This document shows, one piece after another, positions 19,620 to 32,377 of a stretch of 64,000 bases of DNA. Under the pieces are notes generated by a model. That model searched no databases. It saw only the letters and a program-made list of their open reading frames with translations, and had not been told where the DNA came from. Position 1 is the first letter of the stretch; each line of letters opens with the position of its first letter. The stretch is from Gracilaria gracilis. Lineage: Eukaryota; Rhodophyta; Florideophyceae; Gracilariales; Gracilariaceae. The position numbers and the translations under genes were made by a program. The stretch is from assembly GCA_030374805.1 (NCBI GenBank), contig JARGSG010000032.1, positions 186,001-250,000 on the forward strand. Reading direction: 5' to 3'.

Positions 19620-20640
19620 ATGTCTGCAATGAGTGGTTTGCATAAAATTGCACAGGTGGCAGCCATACAACGCGATGCCCAGATGTCCCACCACACTGAC
19701 TTGTCTCGTAGTGCACATCGGCTAAACCGTATTCCTCCTCCCCCTCCTAGAATCAACGGCAATGTGGAAAAGATTGCCGAAGGAAGTCTGAAGCGCTTCC
19801 CCGCCTCATCGTGTAAAACGAACGCACTACTGAGCACACCCAACATCTATCACCCATGGATCCGTTGGTATGGTTAAGATTGGGGCAAAGGAAGCGCAGC
19901 AACGAACAAATAAAACGGTACCAAATGCCAGTGCTTCTGATAATTCACGACACCAGCTGCCGAGCCGCGTTCGTGATGAAAGAAATAGTCCATCGAAATC
20001 TATTCTACTGGTTTCTCCGAAGCTACAAGTTCCTACTCACCCACATCCTAATTCAGAGCCAAATCTGCGCCCAAACATTCATCACAGTAATGGCATGGGC
20101 AATGCTACCTTTCATCCATCTGGAACAGTGTCCGCTACTATGTTTCACCCGAATTTTATCCCTCTCACCCTTGTGGGAGCTCAGTTTCAGCAAAATCATG
20201 CAGCCCACATGCTAATGCCATTAACTCATGCAGGTGGCCATGTCCCAGTGCAAGCCGTGCCTCAACACCCGGGTTCTATTCATAATTAGAAACCCAGGGA
20301 TATGCTAGCATGAACCCTGTTGGTGCTAACCCTTACCACCCCTCAGGTTCCCCCTTCACTTGGTATCCCACTATGGCTCCACACAAGGAATTCAGGCCAC
20401 CCACTGTTCCAACTCCCATGCTTCCCCACATGGCTCATCCTGTTATGCACTCAGACTACATCCAAATTTCCACCCCTTACCAAGTTGATCGTCCCAATCT
20501 CACTCCCCGTTCTGCATTGTAATATGTGACAAGGCCATCTACATCTGCGACCAAGTCGTTAGAGGGATCCCGACATCGGGGCCCGACTATTCCTCTTGAA
20601 AGAGAAGTGATCGCTCGGCGTATGGAAGCAATAGATTAAA
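19620..20640 (+). pseudogene. Pro/His/Met-rich protein relic, unidentified
   Basis: Three overlapping frames (19620-19877, 19870-20289, 20310-20640) encode one compositionally uniform protein: NRIPPPPPRINGNVEKIAEG, then MFHPNFIPLTLVGAQFQ, HAGGHVPVQAVPQHPGS, and FTWYPTMAPHKEFRPP, MLPHMAHPVMHSDY. The end is charged (PLEREVIARRMEAID). Frame changes near 19870 and 20295 and an in-frame TAA at 20520 show decay. Such P/H/M-rich tails occur in ataxin-2-like and other RNA-binding proteins, but no family motif is visible, so I name no function. Confidence 0.35.
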
Positions 20641-21168
20641 CCGACAATACGTAGAGTCGGAAGCATTGGGAGCAATAACAAGCTATCTGTTTGCGTTTGG
20701 TCATCCAGTACACGTTCAGTGAAGACACTGATCGAGGCCCAAGTTAATCTTTCGTCCGCTTTTGTGTGCCGAACTACAAATCAAAGTATGCAAACAATAA
20801 CTGTCATGTATGAATTTGAATCATTGTAAGAAAATATGCCTTGTTTGATCTTTCAGAAACGGAGTAGTGGGACAAGGGGGGATTGCTCTCATGAACACAG
20901 AGGATGCATTTAACCATGGTACACTACCACTAATAAGGTTTCTCGGACGTTGCTTTATAGGGAATGGAAAAAGGTTAGCCATTCCCTGTGAACATTGGTT
21001 TTGGACGAATTTGGTACCAAAAAAGGCCGGGATTTAATCGAAAAATTAATTTTTGCCCCACATGCGTCCGGCGTACTGCGATTTAGCTTGGGATTGAACT
21101 CGTAAGAAATAATGATGTTGGCAACATGCTGACGCGATCTGACCGATATTTTCGAGTGGATCCGAATC
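20641..21168. other. Intergenic stretch without a supported gene
   Basis: No coding or repeat signal could be supported between the Pro-rich relic and the kinase relic. Confidence 0.3.
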
Positions 21169-21970
21169 CTACCGAAATGATGCCCAAGTTTTATTGTCGT
21201 CCCATTTTAGGCCAGAGTGCGCACTGCTACACTTGGCCGTTGTCCTGTCCCAGAGGGCACCTTTTATAGATCGGATGTTCATCCTTTTGTCCTTTATTAG
21301 GATACATTTGTCTCTTGTTCGCCGTCTTGATTCCCTACCATGGCAAAATCCTCTCACACAAGTACTCCACCACGTAGCCCATCTCCAGATCGACGGGACA
21401 CGCCTGTTCCTCAAGATGAGCCGAGACAGACGCGTACCGAACCAGGCCCCTGAGATGTTTCCCCTCTCATTACGGCAAGTGCTGCTTGCTCACGTGATCA
21501 CGAAAGCGCTCTGCCAACCCAAAATCTACCAATTAAACAGTTAAATCATCACTGCCCATCAACATATTATCCGGTTTGATATCGCAGTGTAGGAAACTGC
21601 AGCTGTGTACATATTCGATGCGACGCATCGACTGTATGCCGATCATCAGCACCCATATCAAGCTCAGTCTATTCCGGCACTCATTGAGACAGTCCTCCAA
21701 GCTGCAGCGCAAGCATGTTGTAGTTGCTCGTGGTACCCAAGTGGCACTTTGGAATGCGGGTCAGCTGCGCCAATTTGTTTTTCAACCACTTGTACACGCA
21801 GTGTTCATAGTACAGCTGCGGATGCTTACTGGAAGAACCCTCCACTTTGACGGCCACCTTCTTCTTGGTCTCCACGTCCACACGCTCCAAAATTCGCCGA
21901 CCGCGCCCGCGCCCAGCTTCTGGCCAAAGGGCCAACGGCCGGCAATCAATCGTTCGTTATCCAACGCCAT
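21169..21970 (-). pseudogene. Casein kinase 1 relic
   Basis: Minus strand from ATG 21970 (MALDNERLIAGRWPFGQKLG). The glycine loop LGAGAVGEFW is followed by a frame change and then VDVETKKKVAVKVEGSSSKH with PQLYYEHCVYKWL, the CK1 pattern VDxxTGEEVAIKxE...HPQLxYE. After another shift come [26 protein letters not shown], a TAA, and LVDFGLAERFRDHV. Two adjacent stops precede RGLVRYASVSAHLE, then DLEMGYVVEYLCERILPW, a TAG and GIKTANKRQ, all in the CK1 order. The catalytic HRD is HCD here, and at least four stops and two shifts are present, so it cannot make a kinase. CK1 enzymes phosphorylate Ser/Thr in acidic contexts. The frame fades out before 21169. Confidence 0.88.
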
Positions 21971-22713
21971 TTCACGGTTTACAGTAGCTGCGGTAGCGGC
22001 AATTTGACAGTGGTCGTTCTCTTCAATCAACTCGCGAGCAGCTTCGGAACTCGGCGGCGCGTGTTCGACGGAGTGCTTGGGAAACGGGCCTGAACGACGA
22101 AGGACGTGGTGGCAATGGTAGTGACGGCGATGTACAAGCTCCTTGTGGAGGTGTCGGTGGCGACAAGATTCGTGAGGCACGGGGCGTTGCTGATGAGAGG
22201 CTTCGGACACGGAGCCAGCACTGTGTGCACTGCTCGTACGGAGCGAGTGTTGGTGCAACGGACTGCTAAGTGGCGACAGGGCAAGGGCCAGGCACGCTGG
22301 GCACTTGGGTTTATCGCAAACCAGCTTGAAGCCGGAATGGAACGCAGCAGTGACGCAGAGGGGGAAGCGAGGTGGCGGTGCGGACAGCGGAACGAGGGAC
22401 AGGAAGTGCAGGAAAAACGGGTGACATGTACGGGGAGCGATGGTGGGTGGAAGAGATGGTGGGCGGCAGCAGCAGCGTTTAACAAGCGGTGAGCATCGGC
22501 AGCACGTTGTGTGGAACGCGCCACGCACGGCCGAGGACAGACGCATGCTCACACACAATCGGCGCACGCACGCAGCAACGGCGGCGGCGAGCGCAGCACG
22601 GCACGAAATCGGGCGTGCGATGACCTGGCGCGCGCGCCGTCAACCATCGCACGCCCTCAGCCGCGCGCGCCCACACGCGCCACCGTTTCGACCCCCCCAC
22701 ATCTTCGTCGTGC
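21971..22713. other. GC-rich low-complexity spacer between two relics
   Basis: Both strands give long frames of His, Arg, Ser, Pro and Ala without a domain. It is the presumed 5' flank of the CK1 relic and the 3' flank of the PP4R3 relic. CGCGC-rich words rise from 22560 to 22800. Confidence 0.4.
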
Positions 22714-25700
22714 TCACCTCTGTCCGCCTGCCACGCCCCCGTCTCTGCCGCGCCCTGCAACGCTGCCGCGCTCCGGGCCCGCACTTAGCTCGATGACAGC
22801 GACAGCTGTCCGCCGCGCCACATCTCGCGCTCGCGCTCTTGCCCTTCTCCTCCATGGTCTACCTCCATTCCCCCCCACCATCTTCCGCGTCATCACTTGG
22901 CCCGCCCCTCCCTCCGCCACTCCCCCAATGGCCTCCACGCCCACCTTGTCCCAGCGTTCGTCCCCCCGCCGCTGCTCCTCCCATCGGCGCCGCGCGTCAC
23001 GGTACACCCCACTGTGTTGCGCGCTCCGCGCCAACACGTCGCCGTACCGTTGCACCACCTTGCGCAGCACCAGCCCCCGCCCCCGCCCCCGCTGCGTCAC
23101 GAACGATATCAGCTCCAAAATCGCCGACTGTTTCAGTTTGTCCCGCCCACCATTGCGCCCAAACAAGTCCATCACGTACCCCACCAGTCCAGACCTCACC
23201 AGATATCCATCGTAGAAGTCTTCACACATCTCGAGGCACGTGCGCACGAACCAGATCGCAGCCAAACGCACGTGCGCGCGAGCGTGCAGCAACAGCGTGC
23301 ACACCTTCGCGCCCACATCGAACCTCATCACAAAGTACCTCGTGTGGTAATCATGGTGCATCACGGAGTACGAAAGCAAGTCGCACAGATACCCCACATT
23401 CTCCACTACAGACGCCTTAACTCTTACTTCGTGCCACCAACCAGTCGATACAATCGGATCGAGAAGCAGTCGCGCAAACTTCCCGTAGAACATTCCCAAG
23501 AACTTCCCCCTGTCCGAAAGTCTCATCGTTTCGGGGTCCACTAAAATACGAACCATTTCAAGCATGCACAGTACTAAACCGCTCTCACTACCCTCACAAA
23601 TTACTTTCATCGTCATGCTCAGCAGTGGGAAGTCCTTTTCCACTCACCACTTCAACCGACTTCTCTTCTTTCACTCCTTGCTTCCAACGCTTTCGACCAG
23701 AGAGACGCATTTCCCTTCCCTTTCGTTGACCCCTACCTCCTTACTCGCTCTTCCTTGCTCGCGTCTTTCCTTGCTCTCGTTCGCTTCGTTCTTCCTTCTA
23801 TTCTCCTCCTTTTTCATATCGTTCATCATCACTAGACTTGGCTCAGCATTTCGTTCCTTGTCGCCGCCCTCCTTCTATTCATGATCATTAATGCGTCTTG
23901 AGTGAATCACGGTGCCCATATTTTCAACTGCGTCAGGTCGTACACGCTTTCCATTGATAGTCTTGCTATCTTCGCTGTCTTGCTCGTTCTTCGCAACTCA
24001 CGTTTGCGTTTCTTTGTTTTTTTTGCTGCTGCGTCGAGCTTTCTTCGGTGATAATTGCCCCAGTCGCATTGCACTCACACTTCGATTCATCGTTTTCACC
24101 TTTTTTTTAGTGGAACAGAGGAGTCCTTTTGCGTTACATTCTTTAGGATTTGGGTCCTAACTTCAACTGGGTTATGAACTATAATGGCTGCTAGAATGTC
24201 GCATACCAACGACCGCAGGCCATTATCCTCTTCCTCCAAGAGAATCAAAACTGCGTCAAGTATCCCAAGCTCCAAGAGCAATGAGTAAAACCTGTCCCTC
24301 TGCCCCACTTGCTGTCTTCGAACAATACCACACAACTTCTTCATGAACCCTGGTGTGCACATCAGCTCACTTCGAGTGTCAACGCTTCGTTCTGAGGATT
24401 TCAAATCACACGTTCCAGAATCAAATATGTTCCTCTTTCCATGTATTTCACTCTGAGTGCAAGGTTTTCTCGTAGAGGTAAAGGCTTCCCTCGACTATGT
24501 AACGTTCGTATCGCTCGCAGCTTGAGTGGCTCTGCTTCGACTGCTGTTCGCGCTTTTGGTGGCATTTGAGTGCTGTTCTCCCTTTCTCCTCTCGTCTGAG
24601 GCACATTCTTCTCTGATTGTGGCTTGCAACGTGCTCTCTCAATAACCTGAACCTCGAGCAACCTCTTGCTTTCCATCATCTAACTGCGCTTGTATGGCGT
24701 CAATTTCACCAAAATTGTCGTTTTGAAGCGAGTAGTGATTTGGATCATTGGAGCTAATACTCCCGAATCTTAGCTTTCTTCGCTGATCCAATGCATGTTT
24801 AAGACGTTCAAACACCTCACGCAATGCAATGTTACCCCTGATAAAGTACATTATGATATCAACATTGTTGAATACATTCAAGTTCGATAGTGAGTTTGCA
24901 ATAGTTTCGTCATTTGCCCGCGACAGAATAACATCCCGAATGTAAGTTATGGGATAGTTCTGATGAATTTTGGCCAACACGGATACGTAGGTGATAGGAA
25001 TAACCGATTTGTACAACACTGTCCTCTCCAAAAAGTCGCGATGACGTCGGAGAACCAAAAGCTTATCCAAATCCTGGCTACCCATATTTCCAGAAGAAGT
25101 GTTTTCCTCGTCGTTGTTCTTGCAGGATGGCGAGTTATGGCTGACTTGGGGTTTCGCTACATCTAATGCACTACTCATGAACTCGTCTCTACCCTTGCGC
25201 GCGTTTCCATCGACAGCGGTTTCATGCGCATCATCTATTCTTCTATGCTGCTTGCCTGAATCGGAACATGTTCCGATGACGCCTCCGTCACGTCTCCGTC
25301 AGATATACTAACAACCCCTCACTGAATAATCGTTCGGGACGTGTCTTTTAACGAGGGAGGGTCAGGCTGACACTTTATCACGGTAAGCGTTGCATTGAGC
25401 GCACTGGGTGCATCTCGTGCGCGTTGATCGTGGTCGCCGCGGACGTGCGACATGTTGGATGCATTCTCAGCATTTCTTGGTGAGCGCCAGAAAACCTCCT
25501 CTCGTCACGAAGTGCACGCTTTCGCTTCAATTCATTCAACGCCCTGGAGAAGCGTGGAAGGTTCTGCTCATAGTACTCCAGAGTCCCAATAACATCTGTC
25601 AGATATTTTTCGCTGAGAAGCACCTCGAGCACGTTATTTGCACCAGGACGAAACAAAGAGCGTATAAGAATGCTTAGTGTGCCTAACAGCTCAACATGTC

Positions 25701-26640
25701 CTCTAACTTCAGTTTCGTGAAACGTCTTACAAAGTGACTCAATGAACTGCGATGAAGATACCAGTCGCACGAACGCTTGACGAATGTTTTGGTTCTCCAT
25801 TAATTTCAACTGCGTAAGTAGATGAACAAGCGTCATTATTCCGTGGCGATCCGGATCCGTCACAGCCAAAATGAGTTGCTCAACTCCAAGAAGACTGTTG
25901 CTCGCGTTTGGAGACATACGAATGGTTGTCTGATCTGCTGCTAAGCACATGAGATTGGCGCCTTCCTGGAACAAAGTATTTTCGAACGCATCGCGATTCC
26001 AGCTGGAGCTGGTAATTTTGTCATCGAACAAACGCATTCCATGAGTACCGACCGCGGTAGATAGATCCGGTAAACGAGCTGGAGGTGTAGGCGGTTGATA
26101 CTGATCACGCGCATCAGTGTCGCCTTTCACATCGCCGCTTGTGGCTGTTTCATGCGGCGAAGACTCGCTCGCGTGTACTGCATGCAAAGATTGCGACGGG
26201 TGCCGTGCATTGGCGGTCAGGGAGCGCACGGCGGTATCAGTTTTCGATTGCTGTTGCGCAGCGCGCTCTGGCGGTGAATGGCGCATGAGACTGTGAACCA
26301 TGACAATCTTTCGCCATAACTCAGAGAGGCCGTCAGGATCGGCGAACGACAGCGCCATCTCCGTTGGCAACTTGGAGCCAGGGAGAGCAAGCTCATTCCA
26401 TGAGATGATATTGTTCTCGGGACGACGGTAGGACGCGTCGGAGTTGGAACGGAACTGAAACGACAGCAGCAATGCACCGGTAGTTTCTGCCAAAACGCGC
26501 ACGGTGAACAGCTTGGTGTGCGGGTCGGGGTGGCAGGTCAAGGAGCCAGTTCTGCGGTCTTCTCATTTGCCGTCATCGGTGAGCACGTACAGCTTGACGC
26601 GCCTCCCTCCAGCGGCGGCATGGGTGGCCGTGAGCACGCC
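22714..26640 (-). pseudogene. PP4R3/SMEK (protein phosphatase 4 regulatory subunit 3) relic
   Basis: Minus strand, pieces in the family's order. N-terminal EVH1/RanBP-like domain near 26640-26350: RRVKLYVLTDDGK, a TGA at 26563-26565 where the family has Trp, EDRRTGSL, and LALPGSKLPTEMALSFADPD. Then the SMEK armadillo-type region: IMTLVHLLTQLKLMENQNIR, VLLSEKYLTDVIGTLEYYEQ, HRDFLERTVLYKSVIPIT, VLAKIHQNYPITYIRDVILS, LNVFNNVDIIMYF, and 23643-22900 with ILVDPETMRLSDRGKF, YHTRYFVMRFDVGAK, DFYDGYLVRSGLVGYVM. Breaks lie at 25378-25200 (stop, perhaps intron), about 24670, about 24404 and 24096-23643 (low-complexity). PP4R3 targets the PP4 phosphatase to substrates in the nucleus. Introns could explain some gaps, not the Trp-to-stop change. 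Confidence 0.85.
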
Positions 26641-27578
26641 CAAGTCGCTGCCATACGCGAGGCGCGGCCACCAAACGGCACGAGCGCGCGAGGAAGCAGC
26701 GGGCGCGCGCGACAGAGGCGCCCACCGACGTCAGTCATGGGCGCTGGAAAGGGGCTGTACTCGATAGGGAAGCGCGGTGCGTGGATGGAAGTAAAACGAC
26801 GACGGCGACGAGCGCGGTAGAGCAGCGGAGACAGCAGCGAGTGTCACTGGAGGTGGTGGCGCGGTGTTCAAGAAGCACTTGCGCACGCACGTTGCCAACG
26901 CGCTCTGTTGCCGACTTCCGACGCACGCGCAACGCGCGAAAAAAAGGCACGCACGGGCGTCAACTTTTTCAAAAAATTGGTCGGGCCTTGTTGTCACCGC
27001 CAGCAGGGCACGTGTCAGGTGTCCGCGCCACCCCACACAGCGCGCTGCCGCCATTCGGCACAGTATGAGCCGCTCGCAAATCAGCGAGCGTCGTCGTCAG
27101 CGCACCACCCTCATGCCACACCTCCCCCCTCCATGCTGCTCTTCTCTCCGCTACTCTCCACGCTTTCCTCCCGCAACACTCACGCTTCTTCCCCTCCCCG
27201 CCGCCATGCCCCTTGCTCCTCCAATTGCAGGTGGACACGGACGTCGTTATCGCTGACCACCATTATGTAGAGCCACATGCACAATCCTAACAGCTATATC
27301 TAAATTGCTGTTAAGGAATCAAAAGAAATACAATTCTACAGGTTTCAAGACGATTCTCGCATCTTTGCTTCAGTAAACACCTAAATTTATCGGGAACTCC
27401 TGCTAAGATGTGCAGAACACAGCGCAACAAGCCTTGTCAATTTACAATCATAGTTAAAGACTCGCCTCGTTTCCGTTCCTGTTGGCATATTAGATCATTC
27501 TTTTCAAGAATCGTCCCGATTATGCACTCACAGCGAATAAGTTGCTGCATTTATTGGTTTACATGTGACAGGCGACAA
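26641..27578. other. GC-rich flank of the PP4R3 relic, then AT-rich spacer
   Basis: 26641-27270 is CpG-rich with several overlapping low-complexity frames on both strands and no domain; an ATG at 27066 (MSRSQISERRRQR) could be a truncated start of a divergent gene. 27271-27578 turns AT-rich and holds nothing I can name. Confidence 0.35.
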
Positions 27579-28611
27579 TCATATACTTTTTTGACTCATT
27601 AATGGAGAAAACTCTTCATCAGAGGACGGAGGGCCAAAGATATCCATCATGAGCTGCTCTGCTTCGCAAATTTTTTTCCCGCCTTCATGGCAACGTTGAA
27701 CAGCAGTAACCACGTCAATATCTTCCTCTGCAATTTTCGTTCTACGAGGCACTGAGGGCTGGGGTGGGTGCAAAGTACCTTTTCGTATCGCAGAGCTACT
27801 GCGGTCAGCAAATGACGGCGTTCTAGTCTCTCGTTCAGCCAAAGGCTTAGAGCATTCATGACTGGGGCGAGGTTGAAGTACGTTTTGTCGAATCACCGGT
27901 ATTTCTTTGTACCCTGTCTTGGGAATCTCTGGAATAGGCACTAACAAGTGGTGAAAAATATCGCGGGTCTGCCTCTCGATAATTATCTCGTACAAATACG
28001 TCTCTTGATCGGGTGGACATTGTGTCTCGAGAACAACAGGGGATGATATGCTGCCAGTGTCATCAACCTAGCTGCCTGAGTTTGATGCACATAGCATATT
28101 TTGAGACGAATTTCGAACATACGTGGAGTCACCTGCAGCCGTATCCAAAACGCGGTCGTCTACGGACGCATCTCGAGAGCCCTCATTGCATCCAAACCGC
28201 TCTAAATTATTTCCTCTCCCACTTTCATCATATTTCGTGACCGAATGTAACGCTTTTATCTTCCTTCCATACCATTGACGCCGTTTGCGTAGACGATCTC
28301 TCCTGGACTCAGGTGATTTACAGGCTCTTTGCGACCTGTGGCGGGAACGCTGCTTCTCGTTTTCCTTACCTCTGTTATCGTCTTTTGCACGCCATTGTCT
28401 TTTTCGTGCTGTTTCAAAGCTGGGCAGCATCGCGACATTCCCGGGTGCAACCGTCAGCTTGTGGGTACACGTATGGTGTCTCACGGCTTTCGTTTTGGAC
28501 GACTGGACTAACAATTCCTTCGTCTGCATTGGTACCATTACAGTTTTCACCTGCTTCTTCGGGAATCCCCCATTCTTTGTAACTATCCAAACATTTTCCG
28601 GAGAATGACAT
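27579..28611 (-). pseudogene. Second gene of CACTA element copy 1
   Basis: Minus strand, one frame from at least 28550 to 27579 with a single in-frame TAG at 28068-28070. A strongly basic segment (SRHRSQRACKSPESRRDRLR followed by KRRQWYGRKIKAL) lies in the first part. After the TAG comes QETYLYEIIIERQTRDIFHH followed by LLVPIPEIP. The same two blocks occur in the same order in the plus-strand gene 43987-44994 (RKKKRLNRRRAWYAEY and EQYIYEMHFEESAIRVYNHH). Both genes lie downstream of a tnp2 transposase. No known domain is seen; a DNA-binding accessory protein is inferred from the basic part. Last residues include MMDIFGPPSSDEEFSPL. Confidence 0.55.
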
Positions 28612-29530
28612 GCTGCGCTAAACCGGTACCGAGCGAGTGAGAACGTACAAGTTCAGCAGAGCCTGTTAATTTTGTAACACGTCCCGTGGAGAGGGACATG
28701 GTACAAATCGAGATCAAACATTCCACGTTTCACCTGTACCGTGTAGCGGGCCATTGAAATTTTGGATATGATTTTCATATCTCTTGCTCTGCTCTTTCAC
28801 TGTCTCTAGAACTCCACAATATTTACTTATCTGTCGATTATAGCGCTTCAGATTCCAAGCATCAGACCTGCAGCGCCCTAAAATCGGGTTGCATAGCACT
28901 CGTGTCACACTTAATCTGCTCTCGTTTTCCTCGGACCCCAGTCCGGTCGCGGGTTCGTGATTTAGCATCTTTACGCGCGCATTTTAACAGCGACCATTCG
29001 CTTTGAACCGATTTTGCAGAGCTTCCGTGGTTGGAATGCAGATGGAGAAGTACGGGTAGCGGGACGAAAGTTCCAGGGCACAAGAAGCGACGCCTGGCTC
29101 AATTCGTTCGAGAAATCCATGTGATTGGGCACCCCATCTCCGGAGGTGAAAACTTTTCATGCACCGGGAAGCGGAAGTCCACGACAAACGGCGATATATG
29201 TTCAAGTATGTCATTAAGCTTCTCCTTTTGGTTGGACATAGGAAAACAGCGCTATTTCAACGTTATAGCCCGAAATAGTGGGCAAAACACTGAGGTGGTA
29301 ACATTCCAAACGAGTACAGAGCTCACTAATGGAGATGATGTTCCTTCAAGAGGACACTTTCAAGCCTGGACATTTAGGCCTACACACTTACAAAGGGTTC
29401 CCATATTAACGACTTCGTCCTAGCTTGAAACTTGCGATTGGCAGAAGTTATGACCCGCACGCATCTATTCGCCGCTCAGCTACGCGCCTAAAGTACCCCT
29501 GTGCTTAAAACATCCAATTTCAGCGCTTTA
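28612..29530. other. Spacer between the two genes of CACTA copy 1
   Basis: Broken minus-strand frames at 28714-28968 and 29083-28862 (VPLPVLLHLHSNHGSSAKSV) could be coding remnants, but none is recognisable. Confidence 0.3.
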
Positions 29531-32377
29531 CTACATTGTGAAGTCAACAAATGGCATTTGAACTCGTCTTGGTCCTAGCACATGTTCTCTTCTTACCCGG
29601 TCGAGGAAATAGCAACGTCTGGATATTTCCAGGAATCCAATCGGTCGCTTCAAGCAGTTTGAGGGTTCAATTGTGATCTCAGATCTACGTCTATCTTTTT
29701 TATACAGGAGGTCAAGATATTTATCATAAACACAACCGTAGTGCCAGCGAACCTCAAGAAATGCTGCATGGACAATGCGGTTCACGTTCTCATGAGCAAT
29801 CTCAAGTTCAACCTCGAACATTTTTTGAACATCGCCATAGTACAGATCAACGGACATACGCTTATCATCACGTTTTGAGTCAGAATGCGGTGATTCTTCG
29901 TATTTATCGCGCCCTTCCCGATTTCTCTCAAACTCTGCTGCAACGGAAAACTTTTGACGGGCATCGGTTCGTAACCGGCACCTATCTTGAAAGCGTTTCT
30001 GGGTCTCAACGGTGAATTTGCTGGTACTTGTTGTTATTAGAGCTGAATGAAACTGCTTTACAGCCAGAATTCGTGATAAGCTTGCATTCTCGGTAAAGTT
30101 CTCCCTCACAAACTTGGCGACGATCGCATTGAATGCACTCCATCCCTTTCCAAGTTTTCCATGGCCCTGAAATGTAATACCTGTCATCTCCTCATGCTCC
30201 GAATTAGAGTCAGCGGTTCCCTCGGAGAGAGATTGGTTCCGATTGTTTTCAAGAATCAGTGTCGCCTCCTCAGATATCCTAGGTGCAAGACCACCGCTCA
30301 TGATACGCAATGTGAATAGTCTGTTATTCTTGTGAAACAAATGAGAATTTATGTTGTTCCTGCTTGTCATACGCCTTCCCATATGTGCCAGCAATCTCTC
30401 GATGAGGAACTGGGACGTAACTGGAAGCGGTCCAAATTCCTTCAGAAGATCAGGCAAGTGTAGTATGGCATGCGTGGAAGGTGTGAAGCAGAATGCGTCA
30501 GAAGCCCCGGCATAGAACTCTTGAACAAATCGAACGTACAACTCCTCTACTACTCGTTGCAGATCAAGAACCGCATCTACATCGCACCGGTAATTGAATG
30601 AAACGGAGACCATCCTCGAGGTAAGCAACCATAGCTTAATCTTATTTTTGCTCATATTGAATCGATGCAGGTAGGGCAAGAAGTACATTTCCGCCAGCCG
30701 CTTTAGGTCTTCTGCCTTATACTTCGCAATTTCACTGAGTGGCAGAGGCGCCCTTCCCCAACATACTGGTATACCACTCGATGCTCTTTCCATATGGGTA
30801 TTGATCCTGTTTAGAACACTTCCCGGAATGCAGTACTTTGGGAGTTGCGGTGATTGGCTGTGATTATTGTGGAACCCACACAATAACTTTGCCACATGCT
30901 TCGTCCATCCAATAAGAACCAGATGCATGACATCATAAGGATGAGAGTACTTATGGTCCATAGAAAGTTTTCGGAGAGAACAATCTGCTTTGATACCAGT
31001 GACTTTGGTTATACTCTTTCTATTGATTCTACCGTCCGCTTCAAGTCTCAAGGTTTTTTAAGTAGATAATATATCTACGGAGCTTCTCTCTGGTACACAT
31101 TCTATGCTTATTACATCTCCTGGACGATATCGAGCTACACCACTGCGTTGTGGATGGATCAATGACAGCATAATTTGTTTGGGGATCCGGGGAATGATAT
31201 AAGACGACTTACACTCGCTCACGTACTCCTTGCGTCTGAGACAAAATCGGCAAAACAAATTACCAGTGTGGCCCACATAACCCAATAACTTTGACCCAGC
31301 AGGCCAATCAGCGGTGAAGTAAGTTACGTACACTCGTATCAATCGGATGCGATTATCATGGCAAAGTACGGATATTCCCTTTTCAAGGAGTCGAAAATCT
31401 TCAACAAGCACCTGCAGAAACGTATCAAAGTAGTTAGAGCTATGCGAGCCAGGCACAATTGCAAATACGAGAGCGTTGTTTGCTCTTGCTCTTTCTTTCG
31501 GAGAGTAATTCAAAATTGTGGAAACAAGTGGCCATGAAGAAATGGAGTTCCCTCTCCTGTCTCTTGCACACTCAAAACCATCTGTCGAGAACGTGAGAAA
31601 CACAAGAATCTCATCCGGATTCGAATTGCACTGGTTCAAGGAGCTGGAATAATTTCGTCGCAACATACGGCTGTGATAGTAGTCATGGTACCCTTCTTCA
31701 CACTGCGATGCTTCGACTGAGTTTTTCACTCGATCCCATCCACGTTTGAGCTCCTCGAAAGATGCCTTCGCGCGACACAATGCCCTTCTAGCCGATGATG
31801 GCTCCATATACCAAAACTTTGAACTCCCAATTCCCTTCATAGGCTTTTTGCACACGGGACAGCTCCGGGAGCTTTTTAGTCTTCATCTAGCTACGCAATG
31901 TCCTTCAGGACACATATAAGCAAATGTCTTCTGTGCCATTGAGGTTCTCTGGGCAAAAGCAGCCATGTTTCTGTACGATACAGAGGCTCTGGTGGGGTCG
32001 ATTGAGATAAGTTTCTCTACAGTTATTTGTGACACACTGGCAAGTTCGGAGGTGTAAAGGAAAGAACGTAATCTTTCGAATTCGGACGCACAAGTTGAAA
32101 AAGGTTCTTCAACCAAACTTTCTTCGTTTAAGAAATCGCCAATGGACTCGCTATCAGATTCCAAACCTGAATGACGAATAGAGAAAAATGGTAAAGAAGG
32201 AGAGCACAATCGGTCTTCATCGGGTGTGTGTAAGAAATGTATTAGAGTTTTCTGAACATCATCGTTGGAAACCGAACACTGAGCATTCTGAACTTCGTCA
32301 TCTTCGTTACCAGTGTCGAAATCACCAGTGTTTTGATGTATTGAATGGAAATCTTTCGCGATACAGTTTTGTGTCAT
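29531..32377 (-). pseudogene. CACTA-type tnp2 transposase, copy 1, nearly complete
   Basis: Minus strand, 949 codons in one frame with only two in-frame stops (TGA 31881-31883, TAA 31058-31060). Near residue 160 is a zinc-binding pattern CPEGHCVAR*RLKSSRSCPVCKKP. Then the tnp2 core: VFLTFSTDGFECARDRRG, IVPGSHSSNYFDTFLQVLVE, VYVTYFTADWPAGSKLLGYV, GHTGNLFCRFCLRRKEYV, and YDVMHLVLIGWTKHVAKLLC. The Asp residues in STDG and TADWPA fit the first acidic positions of the DDE catalytic set, by family knowledge. The C-terminal third is unlike plant tnp2 but is shared with copy 2 (FGPLPVTSQFLIERLLAHMG, HLFHKNNRLFTLRIM). The protein would cut and paste its own element in the nucleus. Lightly decayed, so probably a fairly recent insertion. 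Confidence 0.85.

Noticed and set aside
21782..22567. 261-codon minus-strand frame upstream of and into the kinase
   Set aside because: It is a His/Arg/Pro-rich translation of GC-rich flank; only the last 30 residues before its end overlap the true kinase frame.
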